Below, one piece after another: positions 37,550 to 49,500 of a stretch of 64,000 nt of DNA. The notes under the pieces were generated by a model. That model saw only the letters and a program-made list of their open reading frames with translations, searched no databases and was not told the origin of the DNA. The first letter of the stretch is position 1. Every line of letters starts with the position of its first letter. This stretch comes from Phallusia mammillata (Eukaryota; Chordata; Ascidiacea; Phlebobranchia; Ascidiidae). The translations under genes and the position numbers were made by a program. Location: NCBI GenBank assembly GCA_003260075.1, contig QLIY01000283.1, positions 70,686 through 134,685 of the forward strand, in the 5' to 3' direction.

Positions 37550-37850
37550 GTATCCTGCGAAAAATGCTTGCTTATAGCATTCTCCGTGAGCAAACTCTTC
37601 CACAGCTGACGTAGGTCTTGTCTGAAATCGAAGATACACAATTGTCCATCTCCTACATTTTTTGTAGGTTCCCTTCAGTACATTTGAGAAGCGAAATATA
37701 CACGACTCACTCCTCTGAAATAAGCTTGGCCATAGCATTGTCCGTGGGCAAGCTTGTCCACATCTGACGTAGGGTTTGTCTGAAATCAAAGATGTGCAAT
37801 TGTCCGTCGCCTACCTTTTTTGTAGGTTTCCTTTCGTACAGTCGTCTTTC
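37550..37850 (-). repeat. Diverged tandem duplication, one unit with open frame and splice donor
   Basis: Two units (about 37550-37680 and 37720-37850) share ATTGTCC and GGACAATT-type blocks and the GTCTGAAATC core but differ by about one base in five. On the minus strand the right unit has an open frame ending AMAKLISEE at a GTGAGT. The left unit has a stop in the same frame. This may be an old exon pair; no family is recognised. Confidence 0.4.
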
Positions 37851-39530
37851 AGCTTTGTACATACGAAAGGGTGGTCTCCGATCCGTGGTCATATAACGCT
37901 GTCGTTTGTGGCAGCGGAGTTCATTCGTGTTGTCACACAGGTATCAGGGTGACAAGGGCATAAAGGTAGTAGACGAGTCCTTCTGATGCCCGATAGCCTA
38001 TCCAATTTCATTCCAGTCGTCTATACGTGCCGGTAAACAATCAATGAACAAACGGTTGTTACTAGTAGCGATCGGGTTAATTCGCAACAGACTGATAGGT
38101 AAACCGTTGTTAGGAAATGTGTAAGTAGCCGAAAATGCAGTAATCGTTTTTTGCTTGTATTTGTGAAGTTTTTGCGTGAATATGTAGTTGGAGTGGACGT
38201 TTATAGGCAGATTTTGCCTTGTCCAACTAACGTAGGTATTTTGTACGAGTCGTAAGAAAACTGACGGTTTACTGACTTTCAAATTGCTATTCGTTGTTAC
38301 TGCTTTGTTTAAACGCTTTTTAATTTGTCCAAAGTTTTGGATTTATTCATGTATTTTGGATTTTACTCCAAAACTGATTTGACTTGCAGTTTCTCAATAG
38401 GCTTAATTTTCTTAGGCGGAGCAGTGATTGAATTTTTGTTGTAGTTATCCAGTTGCTTTTATAAGTCGTTACATTGCATATATTTCCACACGAGTACAGC
38501 TGTAAATCCTTACTAGTGTAGATTTTCTCCTATGTTTCATAAAGCAAACAGATAAACGTTATCACCACACATGTTATGTTGGACATAGCTACTATAGCAT
38601 CAACTGGACTTACAATAGCGTTGGTTTTAGCTTGGCACTCAATTTAAAATAATAGTGTTTGCATCAGCTGGGAATCTAGATTTAAGTTTAAATGCCTTCG
38701 ATTTAGCTAAATTGCCAGCTCAGCTAGTAAACGCGTAATTAGAGTAAATTTTACCGTTTTTAAACGTGACTGTTATTGAAGCCTGTGATTTATTGGTTTT
38801 GTTTGCGACCAGTGCTGCTGAAAGCTAGCGTCATTGTGGGATTAAAGCGGAAAGTCAAATCGCTGGTTCGTTCGCCTCCTTAAAGGTCGATAGTAAATCT
38901 GAATGGAGACAGGCCTGTGAATGCTAGCGTGCAATGAATCGCATTGTGGTGGCTTATATATTACAGAAAGTTACTTTTCAAATTCATACGAAGTCAGGGT
39001 TGTTTTCAGTACATTTCGAAGAACGTGTCGTATTTGTTTGCCAGGCAGAACATTTCTTCTGTATAGCACAGAACGGGTTTGGACAAACTAAACGTGCAAT
39101 GCATCTGCACATACTGCGCGTTCACTATCGTTGCAATTAGTATCCAACATAAAGTTAACAGTGCTTAAGTAAGATAAATTGTGTAAAAAGCCACACCCAT
39201 ATTAGTTCACAAAATGTAGCAAACGCAGCCAAGGCGTAGCAAAACATATTTCTGATATGTTTATAGCTGTGCATTCAATTTTCTCGATATTCCGGGTGAA
39301 AACTGCTTCATTACTGCACTTGTGTACGGAGCAAATGGAAAGTTTTGCAAAAACTATTGAATTTTGTGCCGTCTCATTGCACCGAGGTAGTATTGACCCC
39401 GCTGTTTGCTTAACACAGGCTTTAGTAAAGACCAGGAGCGGCAAGGACCAACCACGCAGCATTCAAAACCGGCGCTGCCGAACTTTGTATCTGTTGCGCA
39501 ACTGCTCCCGAGCCGGCGCTCGTCTTACAC

Positions 39531-39600
39531 TACGTCAGCGTGTCCTTGGTGACGTCACGACTATGTAAGCGATCGCGTGATTGTGATGTAACTCGTGACG
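39531..39600. promoter_or_regulatory. Cluster of CRE-like sites in a GC-rich patch
   Basis: TACGTCAG at 39531, the full palindrome TGACGTCA at 39550-39557, and TGACG at 39596-39600, in a locally CpG-rich stretch (39420-39620) unlike the surrounding AT-rich DNA. It lies 2.6 kb upstream of the PPARGC1 start codon on the same side and is a plausible promoter. Transcription start is not shown by the sequence. Confidence 0.4.
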
Positions 39601-40176
39601 TTTCGCCTGGCGTGGCATATGAATTGAAACCCCTGGCGTATTGTGACTAGTTTTACCTCTAGTCCTCTACTAATGTTTTTAGTGTTCTATGCTGCGTTTT
39701 TGGAAGGTTTTAGGCATGTTCAGATTTTTCAACTTATTCAAATAGAATGCGTTTTTGAAGAAATTGTGTGTATGTTTGGGCAAATAATTTGCAGCGCCAA
39801 TTACGAAACAAGATTAGAGTGGCCGTTTATCGATTTCTGTGGTCTGCAGTGTAGGAACAAGAACTACCTTTTGTAAGTTCATTTCAACAGAGTGTTGCTT
39901 GATTACAGCGCATAACCTTACAGCTTACTACGATATCCTACTTTACCACGCAGTTGATTTAATCAAATATGCAAAACCAAACTTGCCTTTGTCGCTGTGT
40001 TATAAAAGCAGGGTTGCTCTTTCAAGGTTATGGAATGGATTAATTCTAATGCCCTTTCAAACAGGCTCGTTTGAAGTTGCCAGGTAGCGGTTAGTTAGGT
40101 ACGAAACGGCAGTTGGCTGTTGTTAAACAGGGAACGGTGTATTTATTTACTTCCCAACGGTTGGAAGGATTTAGTA

Positions 40177-40403
40177 CAGCGGTTCTCAACCTTGCACGGG
40201 TCGCGTACCTCCAGCAAGGCTAGAAGTAAAAGATAGTCCTTGATATACGTTTCGCCCGAAACCAGGGCTGATCAGTTGGGTCAGTTTAGTTGCAATTCTT
40301 GATCTGACATGAATTAAGTACAGAAAAAGCTACACACGTACCACATGAAAGGCGACGTACCGCTAGAGCTAGAGGGTCGCGTGCCACGGGTTGTAAACCA
40401 CTG
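40177..40403. mobile_element. hAT-type MITE
   Basis: Ends CAGCGGTTCTCAACCTT and GGGTTGTAAACCACTG (inverted). Flanking octamers ATTTAGTA (40169-40176) and ATTTAGTG (40404-40411) differ at one base. Non-coding. Confidence 0.8.
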
Positions 40404-40477
40404 ATTTAGTGTATTCAGAGATAACATGGGTTCAGTGCTGGATTAAGGGTCTGCTGGCCTGTAGGCACATTTTATAA

Positions 40478-40487
40478 GGGGGGGGGG
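40478..40487. other. G10 join
   Basis: It breaks the MITE at 40433-40764. Confidence 0.85.
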
Positions 40488-40662
40488 CACTTAAACCCTG
40501 TTTGAATGGGTAGATCAAGAAATAGACATTTTTGTCTTGGCGAGGTTAGCATATTTCTGAAACCAGCAAGGCTAGAAGTAAAATATAGTCCTTGATATAC
40601 GTTTTGCCCGAAACCATCAGTTGGGTCAGTTTAGTTGCAATTCTTGATCTGACATGAATTAA

Positions 40663-40673
40663 GGGGGGGGGGG
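40663..40673. other. G-run join
   Basis: The left side is a copy of 40218-40318; the right side resumes the MITE. Confidence 0.85.
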
Positions 40674-41708
40674 TTGTCACAAAGATCGTTGTTGTGAAGT
40701 GGCCTGGATTTTTGACTGGCCTGTAGGCACGTGTCTACTTTGCCTAATGGTTAATCCGGCACTGCATGGGTTGATAAATAGGGTGACATACATTTCAATT
40801 TAAATTGCTGGTTCTGCTCAGAAGCTGTTCCCAAAAGGTATAAAATCACATTTAAACTACAGCGAAGACAGAATACCTTTGTAGTTTAACTTAGCGCAGC
40901 GAAACGGGAATATTTGGCTTTGACCACATGACCTAACATAGCGTGTAAGTCGGATTAGGCACTGGGTATTCGTGACAGAGCGTTAGTAACATGGTGCTGT
41001 TTAGTGGCAGGGCATAGTTTCTACATAACTTTATCTTTACATACTGTTGCTAGCTGCTGAAATGGTAATGGCTAAACTGCCAGAACAGTAGAAAGATTTT
41101 GGTCATGCATTAAGCTGGTGTAAAAACAGGTTTCATCTATTCACATACTGTTTAATTTCATCAAACTCGTCGCAATTTACTTGCCGAAAAATGCGTCGTT
41201 GCATTAGCATGAGTTGTTATTCTTACCTTAACTTTACTATTTGAACGATATAAATGAAACACACGCTGTACTGCATAAAATTTACCTAGCAACACTGGCT
41301 GCTTAGACATTTAATTGTAAATGTATTCCTTCCAAATAAGGCAATGTTTTCCGCATTAACGTTTCATCTCATCAAAACGAAAAAAATGTCCCTGCAGCGT
41401 TTTAATTTGCAACAGTTTCCTGTTAAATGCTATTAGGACGTTGGCATAGATCGGTAAACCCATAAGCGCCGATCCCATCAAAACAGGCCACAGCGCAAAG
41501 CAGCAACCCCAGTCTTGCATGCTGCCTTAGTGCTTTCAGTGTTGATACACACGTGGTTATGGGAGAAAAACACGTGCGCAAGGCATTCGCGCCACGTTAC
41601 ACAGGCCAGACACAGTTGATAAATGCCCTTTAGTTTCTTATCCAGCTAAGCCCAGGTGGCAGGTGCTATTGAATTGGATGCTATACTTGTTGGTGTTCGT
41701 TTATACTT

Positions 41709-41967
41709 GCTATGTTTGTGACAGTCAGTTAAAATTGGAGTTAGGATATTGTTTGTGTATTAACAGGCATAAAATGCTATGTTTGTGGCATTCAGTTAAA
41801 ATTGGAGTTAGGAAATTGTTTGTGTATTAACAGGCATAAAATGCTATGTTTGTGGCAGTGAGTTAAAATTGGGAGTAAAAATATTGTTTGTGCATTAACA
41901 GGCATAGAATGCTATGTTTGTGGCATTCAGTTAAAATTGGAGTAAAGACATTGTTTGTGTATTAACT
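41709..41967. repeat. Minisatellite, four units of about 67 bp
   Basis: Units begin GCTATGTTTGTG at 41709, 41775, 41842 and 41910 and differ by a few bases each. It lies just upstream of PPARGC1 exon 1. No homopolymer join is involved, so it is likely real. Confidence 0.9.
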
Positions 41968-42156
41968 ATTATAATGCACGAAGCAGTCTCTTTTGTATGA
42001 AGTTTTTCCTGACATGAAGATGGTATTTATGCAAAAAGTAGGAAATACATTTTGTCAGGTTGTCTGTTTTGTTTAGTGAGTTTTATAAATAATAGAACAA
42101 TGCAGATGTAGTACTGAATACTGCTTTATTACTAAAACAACAAAACTGTAACAATT

Positions 42157-43404
42157 ATGTCTGAGATACTGGATTTTAGCCAACTATTTGGACCAGAACC
42201 ACTTTGTGGCGACTCATGGGTATGAAACTTAGATGTTAGCTCTGATATCTTGTTTTTGTCAATTGTTGTATATGTGTGCTCCAGCTAAAGCCTGAACTGT
42301 CTTTTTTGTCTAATATTATTTTATTTGCATTGTCTTGACAAAGCGGGAGAGTATTAATGTAAATCACAGCTTAAAAGTTGTTTATGCACCTGCCTTGGTA
42401 CAAACAATGGCAGTTTGTTATTTAGGTAAAAAACTTTGGGCCTCTTAGCAACCAAAACCACATTTAAACATTGTTGCTTTTCATGCAGAACACTGGACTA
42501 GATCCAGATGCATGGGGGGGGGGTCTTTATGCACCTGCCTTGGCACAAACAATGGCAGTTTGTTATTTACGTAAAAAACTTCGGGCCTTACGAAAATTTT
42601 ATGTAGCCAGGCTTGTATTTTGGTTTATTTTGGACTTGCCTACTGGCCTATTTATGCATATATGTTAGGCAATGTACACACCCAAATAGAGAATTTTTTG
42701 AATTGTTGCATGCAAGCCACCAATACATGTCAATAATACACAAAAAAAGCAGCAATACCCCGTACTTTACATATGGTTTGCTGCCCAATTTTATTTGCTC
42801 AATACGTAAAGTTTTTTATTGATAAAGACAATATTTTAAGTTTTTATTATTAAGATCAAATGTTAACAATTATGATATGTAGCCAAACACTTATTCAATA
42901 AGGCACAAAATTGTAGGTCTGGTTGCTAACAGAATGCTTTTATCTTAGCAACCAAAACCACATTCAAACATTGTTGCTTTTCATGCAGAACACTGGACTA
43001 GATCCAGATGCATTCAATGTCATGACAGCACTCGGGGTGTCCCAGGATTATCCGGATCTGGATGAGTTGTTGGACATAGGGGATGCAAGTGATGCTGTTC
43101 AGCCTCCCAATTCTTGTTCTGCAGGATCTTTTCAGTCAAATGATTGCATTGAAGTGTTGGACTGGTACTCTGACACTTCTGAAATTGCTCATAAACAGTA
43201 TGGGTCTCAGATAGAATTTGAGGTCAGTTACTGTTAGTAACTTGCATTTTTGTGTTCATTTCAAGACAATAAATTGGTACATTAAACCTCGTATAATCTG
43301 GACCCTTTTGGACCAGAAAATATTCTGGAAGATCTGAAATAAACAATGTTGATTAGTTAAAGCAGGGGTGGGCAACCTTTGTTACTGTAGGGCCAATTAT
43401 AAAT

Positions 43405-43502
<98 letters not shown>

Positions 43503-46500
43503 ATCTTACCAAATATGCTTAACCACAAGTATAATTCGTTTTTGATTCTAGCCACATTTTGCCAGATCTCGGAAAACTAGCATCAGACGCATTAATCAGT
43601 TTAAAAATATGTAATAGTTGGACTCGTTTGCCAGTACTTTTGAATCCAAGCGTCTCTGCGGGCCGCACAACCTTTAATGAAGGGCCGCAGGTTGCCCACC
43701 CCTGAGTTAAAGCCTTACCACGTTACAAAAACATGTGTACCTCAAATTTAAGATCTGGATTAACCGAATCCAGTTTAATTGAGGTTTGCTGTATTTATTA
43801 TATTAATAAAGAAACAGATATATTTTTAGTTTACAACCTGTCGTTTTATAAAGGCTGTCTAACCAAACTGTATTCATCAGCTCTAAAAATAATTTAGTGG
43901 TTGGGGCCTTATTATGTTCAAAGTGTATCAGAATAAATTTGACCGCATAAGTCTGTTACACTTACGAAGAACACAGCAATACTTTTAAACAAATTTAAAC
44001 AAACTTAAGTTGATTTCTTGGGTTTGTACTTTTGAATTAAAATCTTCAGCATTGTAAGTATCTGTAGGTTATGTCGGTGGGGGGGGGGATATGTCAGGAT
44101 AAATATGACCGTATAAGTCGGTTACACTTACAAAGAACACAGCAATACTTAAATTTAATTTAACAAATTTAAACAAACTTAAGTTGATTTCTTGGGTTTG
44201 TACGTTTGAATTAAAATCTTCAGCATTGTAAGTATCTGTAGGTTATGTCGGTGAAACTGTTCTTGGCAAAATAGATACATCTCAAAATGTTAAGTAAGAG
44301 TAATTAATGTTTTTCATAACCTTCAATCAATTTCTTTGGTTTAAATATATTTTCGAACAATTTTTTGATATGGCTGAACTATTTTAAAACAGAAAGACAA
44401 AAAAGAAAATGAAGCTGGACTCCTCGAAGCTCTTCAAAAGTCTATGGACATGGAATGTGACACCGTCTCCGATCTTGTTTCTTTATCTTCCTCTCTCGAC
44501 CATCCTCCACTTCCTCTCTCGTCCAGGGGGGGGGGGCTCCTCGAAGCTCTTCAAAAGTCTATGGACATGGAATGTGACACTGTCTCCGATCTTGTTTCTT
44601 TGTCTTCCTCTCTCGACCATCCTCCACTTCCTCTCTCGTCCAGCTCATCCTTACAGGTCCCATCCAGCTGTTTTGCTCTTCCGCAGTCATCCAGCAGTTA
44701 TTCACCACTAGGTGGATCAGTGAGCATGTCTCCTTCAACAGGAGATAATTTGTCGCTGACGTCTGTGGTCAGTTCTGCGACAGAAGTTTCACTGGATGAC
44801 ATGGAAGAAAGTGATGAATCCATGGTAAGAAAAATAGTGTATTTTTGTATCTCTAATTTTAAAAGTATTAAAGCAGTTGGAGACAGTGCACACAGTTTCA
44901 ACCTACAAAGTCGCATCAGTGCAGCTGGTAACGAGAGGGCCAGAAACCAGTTGGTAAACCACTTTTGGAAAAAAATGCTTATTTTTTTGGTTTATTGGGA
45001 CGATCTAATGTTTCTTTGCATATCATTACCCTGATAAAATCATCTCAACATTGCCCTAATATCTCAAATAGGGCGTCAAAATGTCTGTGATATGATACAC
45101 TTTATATTTGGGGAAATATATATATAGCTGTGGACATGAAAATATATCCTAGTTCTTATAAACCTTTTGTATGCCATTAACTAGATTCTGCAATTAATCG
45201 AAAATTTCATACCAAATGGCTACAGTTTTCTTGGCAATTAAACCAATTATATAGTGTAGTCAGCAAGATTCATTTATATTTCCTGTATATATATATATAT
45301 AATCCTTTCCTGAATATACCTTTTAGTATGTCTGTCTGTAAACAGGATGTTTTAGTTTGTTTTTTCCTTTGCTTTTAGTTGAAACAACTTCTTTTGAGTC
45401 GTACAAACATTATCTATCCGCGCGAAGTAGATTCAAACAACAACTGCATGTTGGACCATGTAGCTGTCAATGTTGTGCCCAAGGTATGGTTGGCCTTGGA
45501 TTTTGTTTCATTTGGAACACTACTCAAATCTGTTCAAAAGTTCATTGACAAATTTGACGGCCCAAGTAAATGTAAAAAACGAAATGCTTTATTGTTAAAA
45601 CATTTCGGCAAATGCTCATGACATTACCAGTGATATGAGAGGCCACATCAGTTACTCACATTTATAACTGCAGGAGTCACATAAGAGATTGATAAGTGAA
45701 AGTGTACCCCTTCATATCATTGATGATGGCATGAGCATTTGCCGAAACGTTTAAATGAAGCATGTCACTTCTTAAGTCTACTCGGGCAGTTATATTCTCT
45801 GTTAGTTTTTAGTTAGTTTTCAATTTACATGAGGTCTTTAGTTACTCAGTGGCATCCGTAAACAAGCTGTTTGTTTTTTTCTTTTAAGGCATCTGACAGC
45901 AATGGGGAAGACAAAAGACGCAAGAAAAAGACCGCGAAAAAGCAAAGCATCACCAAAAAGCCCTTTACTGAATTATTAAAGCACTTTGAGTCTACAAACC
46001 CAGACAGTGCATCAAGTAAGCTTGTTTTGGTTGAGTTAAATACATGTGACAAGCTGTATTGATCAGATGCACAGTTATGTATCATAGTTTTAAATTAAAG
46101 ACAAAACGAATGCATGAAAACAATTTTGTCTTGGAACTAGTTTTGGACTTAGCCTGGCATAGGCATGCACAAACTATTTTGACAAATTTTAAGTTTTGGA
46201 TTAGGTACTACGATCATTTTTTAGACTAGATACAATGTCTATCTTTTTAACTTTCTGTTCAATTGCTACAGCCAAGTTTTCCCTTTTTTTCTAACTTATG
46301 TTTTTTAGTAGTGATTTATTATGGATCCTCTTCCCTAAAGGGTTTTTTCTGTACAATGCTGAGCTTTTAGTCAAAAAAGTGCTTCAAATTTGTTCAAATT
46401 TGCACACATGTTAGTTAGTGGTCCAAATTTGATCCTTCTGAAGTGTGACCCCAAATGACCTAGCAGTCCAACCACAGGCCTCCAAAACGTGAAATTTTAA

Positions 46501-49500
46501 AAACAGATCTACTTACTAAAGTACATGAACCATGAGTTTCATACTCTGTTGGTTGGTGCATTGTAAAGTATTCACGAGGATTTTGTAACTTTTAGTTAGA
46601 TTCACTCAGTTTTCATTCAAATCTAATTGGGACATTTTTAAGCCCTTTTTTATTTCTGTTGAATTATTTCTTGCTTGCAGAAACAGCCAAGGCGAACTCT
46701 ACAAGGGTTGTAAATGCTAGCAGGTATCAAAAGCAATATGGTTCAGCACCCGTGAGCAGACTTCCTTCTCCTGTTGAAGATGACTCCGGAAATGCTGCAA
46801 AATCAAAGTCCACTAAAGCCACCAAAAGAATGCCAGTCGCTACAAGGAGCTCTGGGCGACGACAAACAATTGAGTAAATAGTAATTTGTTAAATTGTATT
46901 TTTATGATATGATAGGCAATGGTAATTATCTGATTACAACTATGTGTAAACCAACCAACATTAAAACTCTTTTTTTGCCAAAAAAACAAATTTGCACAAA
47001 TGATTGCCTAAAATACAAAAATAGAACAAAGGTTCATATGAGATTATTTTAAATATTTGTATTTTGCATTTACAGTGTCACACTGCCATTGAAAAAATCA
47101 TTATCGGCAGCCAACAAAGGAAATACACAAGGTCCAGAAAAAAGTAAGTATCTACATTTGTTTGTTGGCTTGTTCTGGGTGTTGCCCAATCATGCTCAAT
47201 TTATAGCAAAAGAGCATAAGTTATAATGTTTAAATATTCTAAAGCTGTATCCTTGCAATTGTTGGGCTTCATACATGTAAAAATTTTTAAGAATATACAT
47301 TTGCATTTTTTAGTGTTGCACCAAATATATAGGTTGTACTTTTTATACTCAGTTTCAACAAATGGCTTATAGATATAACTTAACAACCCAATTCCACAAT
47401 GTTTAGTGATAGTAGCCGCCGATGCCGATAGTCTTCTCGATATTCTTGAAAACAAATCACCATCTGACTGGAAAGCACAAAGTAGGTATCAAAAACTACA
47501 GGTGTTTTATCAAACATTGCCTGCATTTTACCATTATAAACTGAAATTCAATCCATTTTAATCCAGGGGTGTGCAAATGTTTATTGCAATGGGCCACAAC
47601 TTACATTTATATTAAAGCTGAGGGCCATTCAAAAATATGATACATACTTTTTGACAAAAAAAAACGTTATTTGTTTTGAAACCTGCAGTTTGTGCCCCCT
47701 TAAGGGTCTGTTGGTTAATTCCAGGGGTCCTTGAAGGCAAAATTTTGAACCAAGTTTGCATAGAGCTTAATTGTAAACTTTACCTTGTAAACCAATGCCA
47801 ATGGTGTAGTACAAATAACAGTTTCCTACAATTTAGGGTATTATGATTTGTGTGTTTTAGGTGGGATTGACTGCTCGTCTATTAAAAGTCGCATGTTGAT
47901 TGACAAGCGACGCTCTACAGTCCTAATAGACCCATTGCCGCATAAAAGACAAAAAATCGGTGCAGATGGCAAAACGATAGATGAAGAATCCTCTACAAAC
48001 ACAGATAAAGCACAGCCAGCGGATAGACAATGTACTGAAAAACCATCAGCAGAACATGATTATTGTCACAAAGAAACACCCCAGCCTGAAAGTTCAGACC
48101 TTCTGTCCGCTGTGCTAGAAGCAAGTGGTCTATCTTCTAACTCTGATGCAATTCAAAATGCAGGGGATGATATAGGTGTCAAATCAAACAAGGTTTTAAA
48201 ATGGCAGGACTATTTGCAGCGGGTACGACTAGGCATCAGAAGTGCTCCAAACAGTCCTACGTCTTCACCGAAGATGCAGAGAGGGTCAGCGCGTGGCCCA
48301 AACAATTTTATGGTCTTAAATAACCCTGGTGTTGTGAGAACAACAGCCAGACCTGTTACACGGCTGGTTGAACCAATTGTTGCAGCTAAAGTTCCAAAGC
48401 AAAAGACTAACCTTCAACTTCAAGAGTTTGAAGAGTACATTGCTAAACTACAAAACAATACAAACGTTACAGCAACTGTGCAGCCTTCATTAGTTTCCAG
48501 CAACCCTCCATCAGTTTCGATTTCAACCAATGTTGGATCACAGAAGGCTGGCGTAGCAAAGGATGAGGCTATTTTGTTAAAGCCAAGAGCACCTCCTAAG
48601 CGCTCCAAGCAAGTGACGGTGCCAAACATTGCAAGTAAATCATTTGTAAAGATTAGCAGTGGCGGAGTAGTACATACAGCTGCTGTGTCTTCAGCTCATC
48701 CAAGCTCCTCTACACCTCTTGTCATGATCCAGATTCCGAAAGCAGGCAGCACTGGTAGTGTAGTAACATTGGGAAGTCATGTATACACTCCTGCAACCAG
48801 TGCTAAATATGTATCCGCAGTAGCAGCACCCTCAACAACACCTGTTCCTGCCACAGTGAAAGACCTTTTAAAAGACCCACGTGTATCGCATAAGCCAAAG
48901 CCAACTACTGGGGTCAATGTGGTAAAGCCAATTTCCAAGGTGAAATGGAACGCTGATGGTTCCACGCCAGTGTCAAGCACTGTGCTAAAACCAGCAACAG
49001 CATCACAGATTAGCATTGCTGGTCAAGCCAGTAAAACAACGGCATCATCTGGGCCCACTTTTAAATTGGTGACTTCCAATAAAGGTGGACTGGAAACGAA
49101 GTCTCTTATTCTTAGTGGAGTATCTGGAAAATTGAAGGAAATTCTGACTCTTTTGGCCCAACAGCAACAGGTATGTATTGTAGGGATGTATTGATTTATT
49201 TATCAGTCAGGCCAAACTAGTGTTCGAAAGGGAACCAAAAACAAAAATGACTGTTTTTAAATGCGTTAGGTGGCGAAAAATGTGTACTTCTGTGGCCTTT
49301 AGAGCTTAATACACCGCTGGTGAAGTAAGGGACATTGGAAAGCTACAAAATTATTATGGAATGTGAATCTTTGTGATGTCACAAGCACTGACCACGAACA
49401 TGAGATGCTTGGTGCTTGATCAAATAGAACGTTTGCAGTTTAGGCCCATCACTATGGTTTCGAGCGGAAAAATTATATCAGTCCAACTCTGATGTATTGC

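Larger units (their letters stand above)
33636..39520. other. Large intergenic region, left part
   Basis: No confident gene. Contents: a perfect 18-bp palindrome at 34572-34589, tandem duplications at 36549-36783 and 37550-37850, and a G10 join at 36861. AT-rich throughout. Confidence 0.4.
40433..40764. mobile_element. hAT-type MITE with perfect 8-bp target duplication, interior scrambled
   Basis: Ends CAGTGCTGGATTAA and TTAATCCGGCACTG are inverted repeats. The octamer CATGGGTT is exactly repeated at 40425-40432 and 40765-40772. Inside, between G-runs at 40478-40487 and 40663-40673, lies a copy of 40218-40318 from the neighbouring MITE, evidence of a wrong join. Confidence 0.85.
43280..43791. 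mobile_element. TA-flanked MITE, host of a nested hAT MITE
   Basis: Ends CATTAAACCTCG and GAGGTTTGCTG are inverted and abut TA (43278-43279 and 43792-43793). Internal GATCTGGATTAACCGAATCC links it to the elements at 54107 and 56794. A hAT MITE at 43363-43704 interrupts it. Confidence 0.75.

Noticed and set aside
43368..43580. Polyglycine open frame
   Set aside because: It spans the 97-base G-run inside a hAT MITE.
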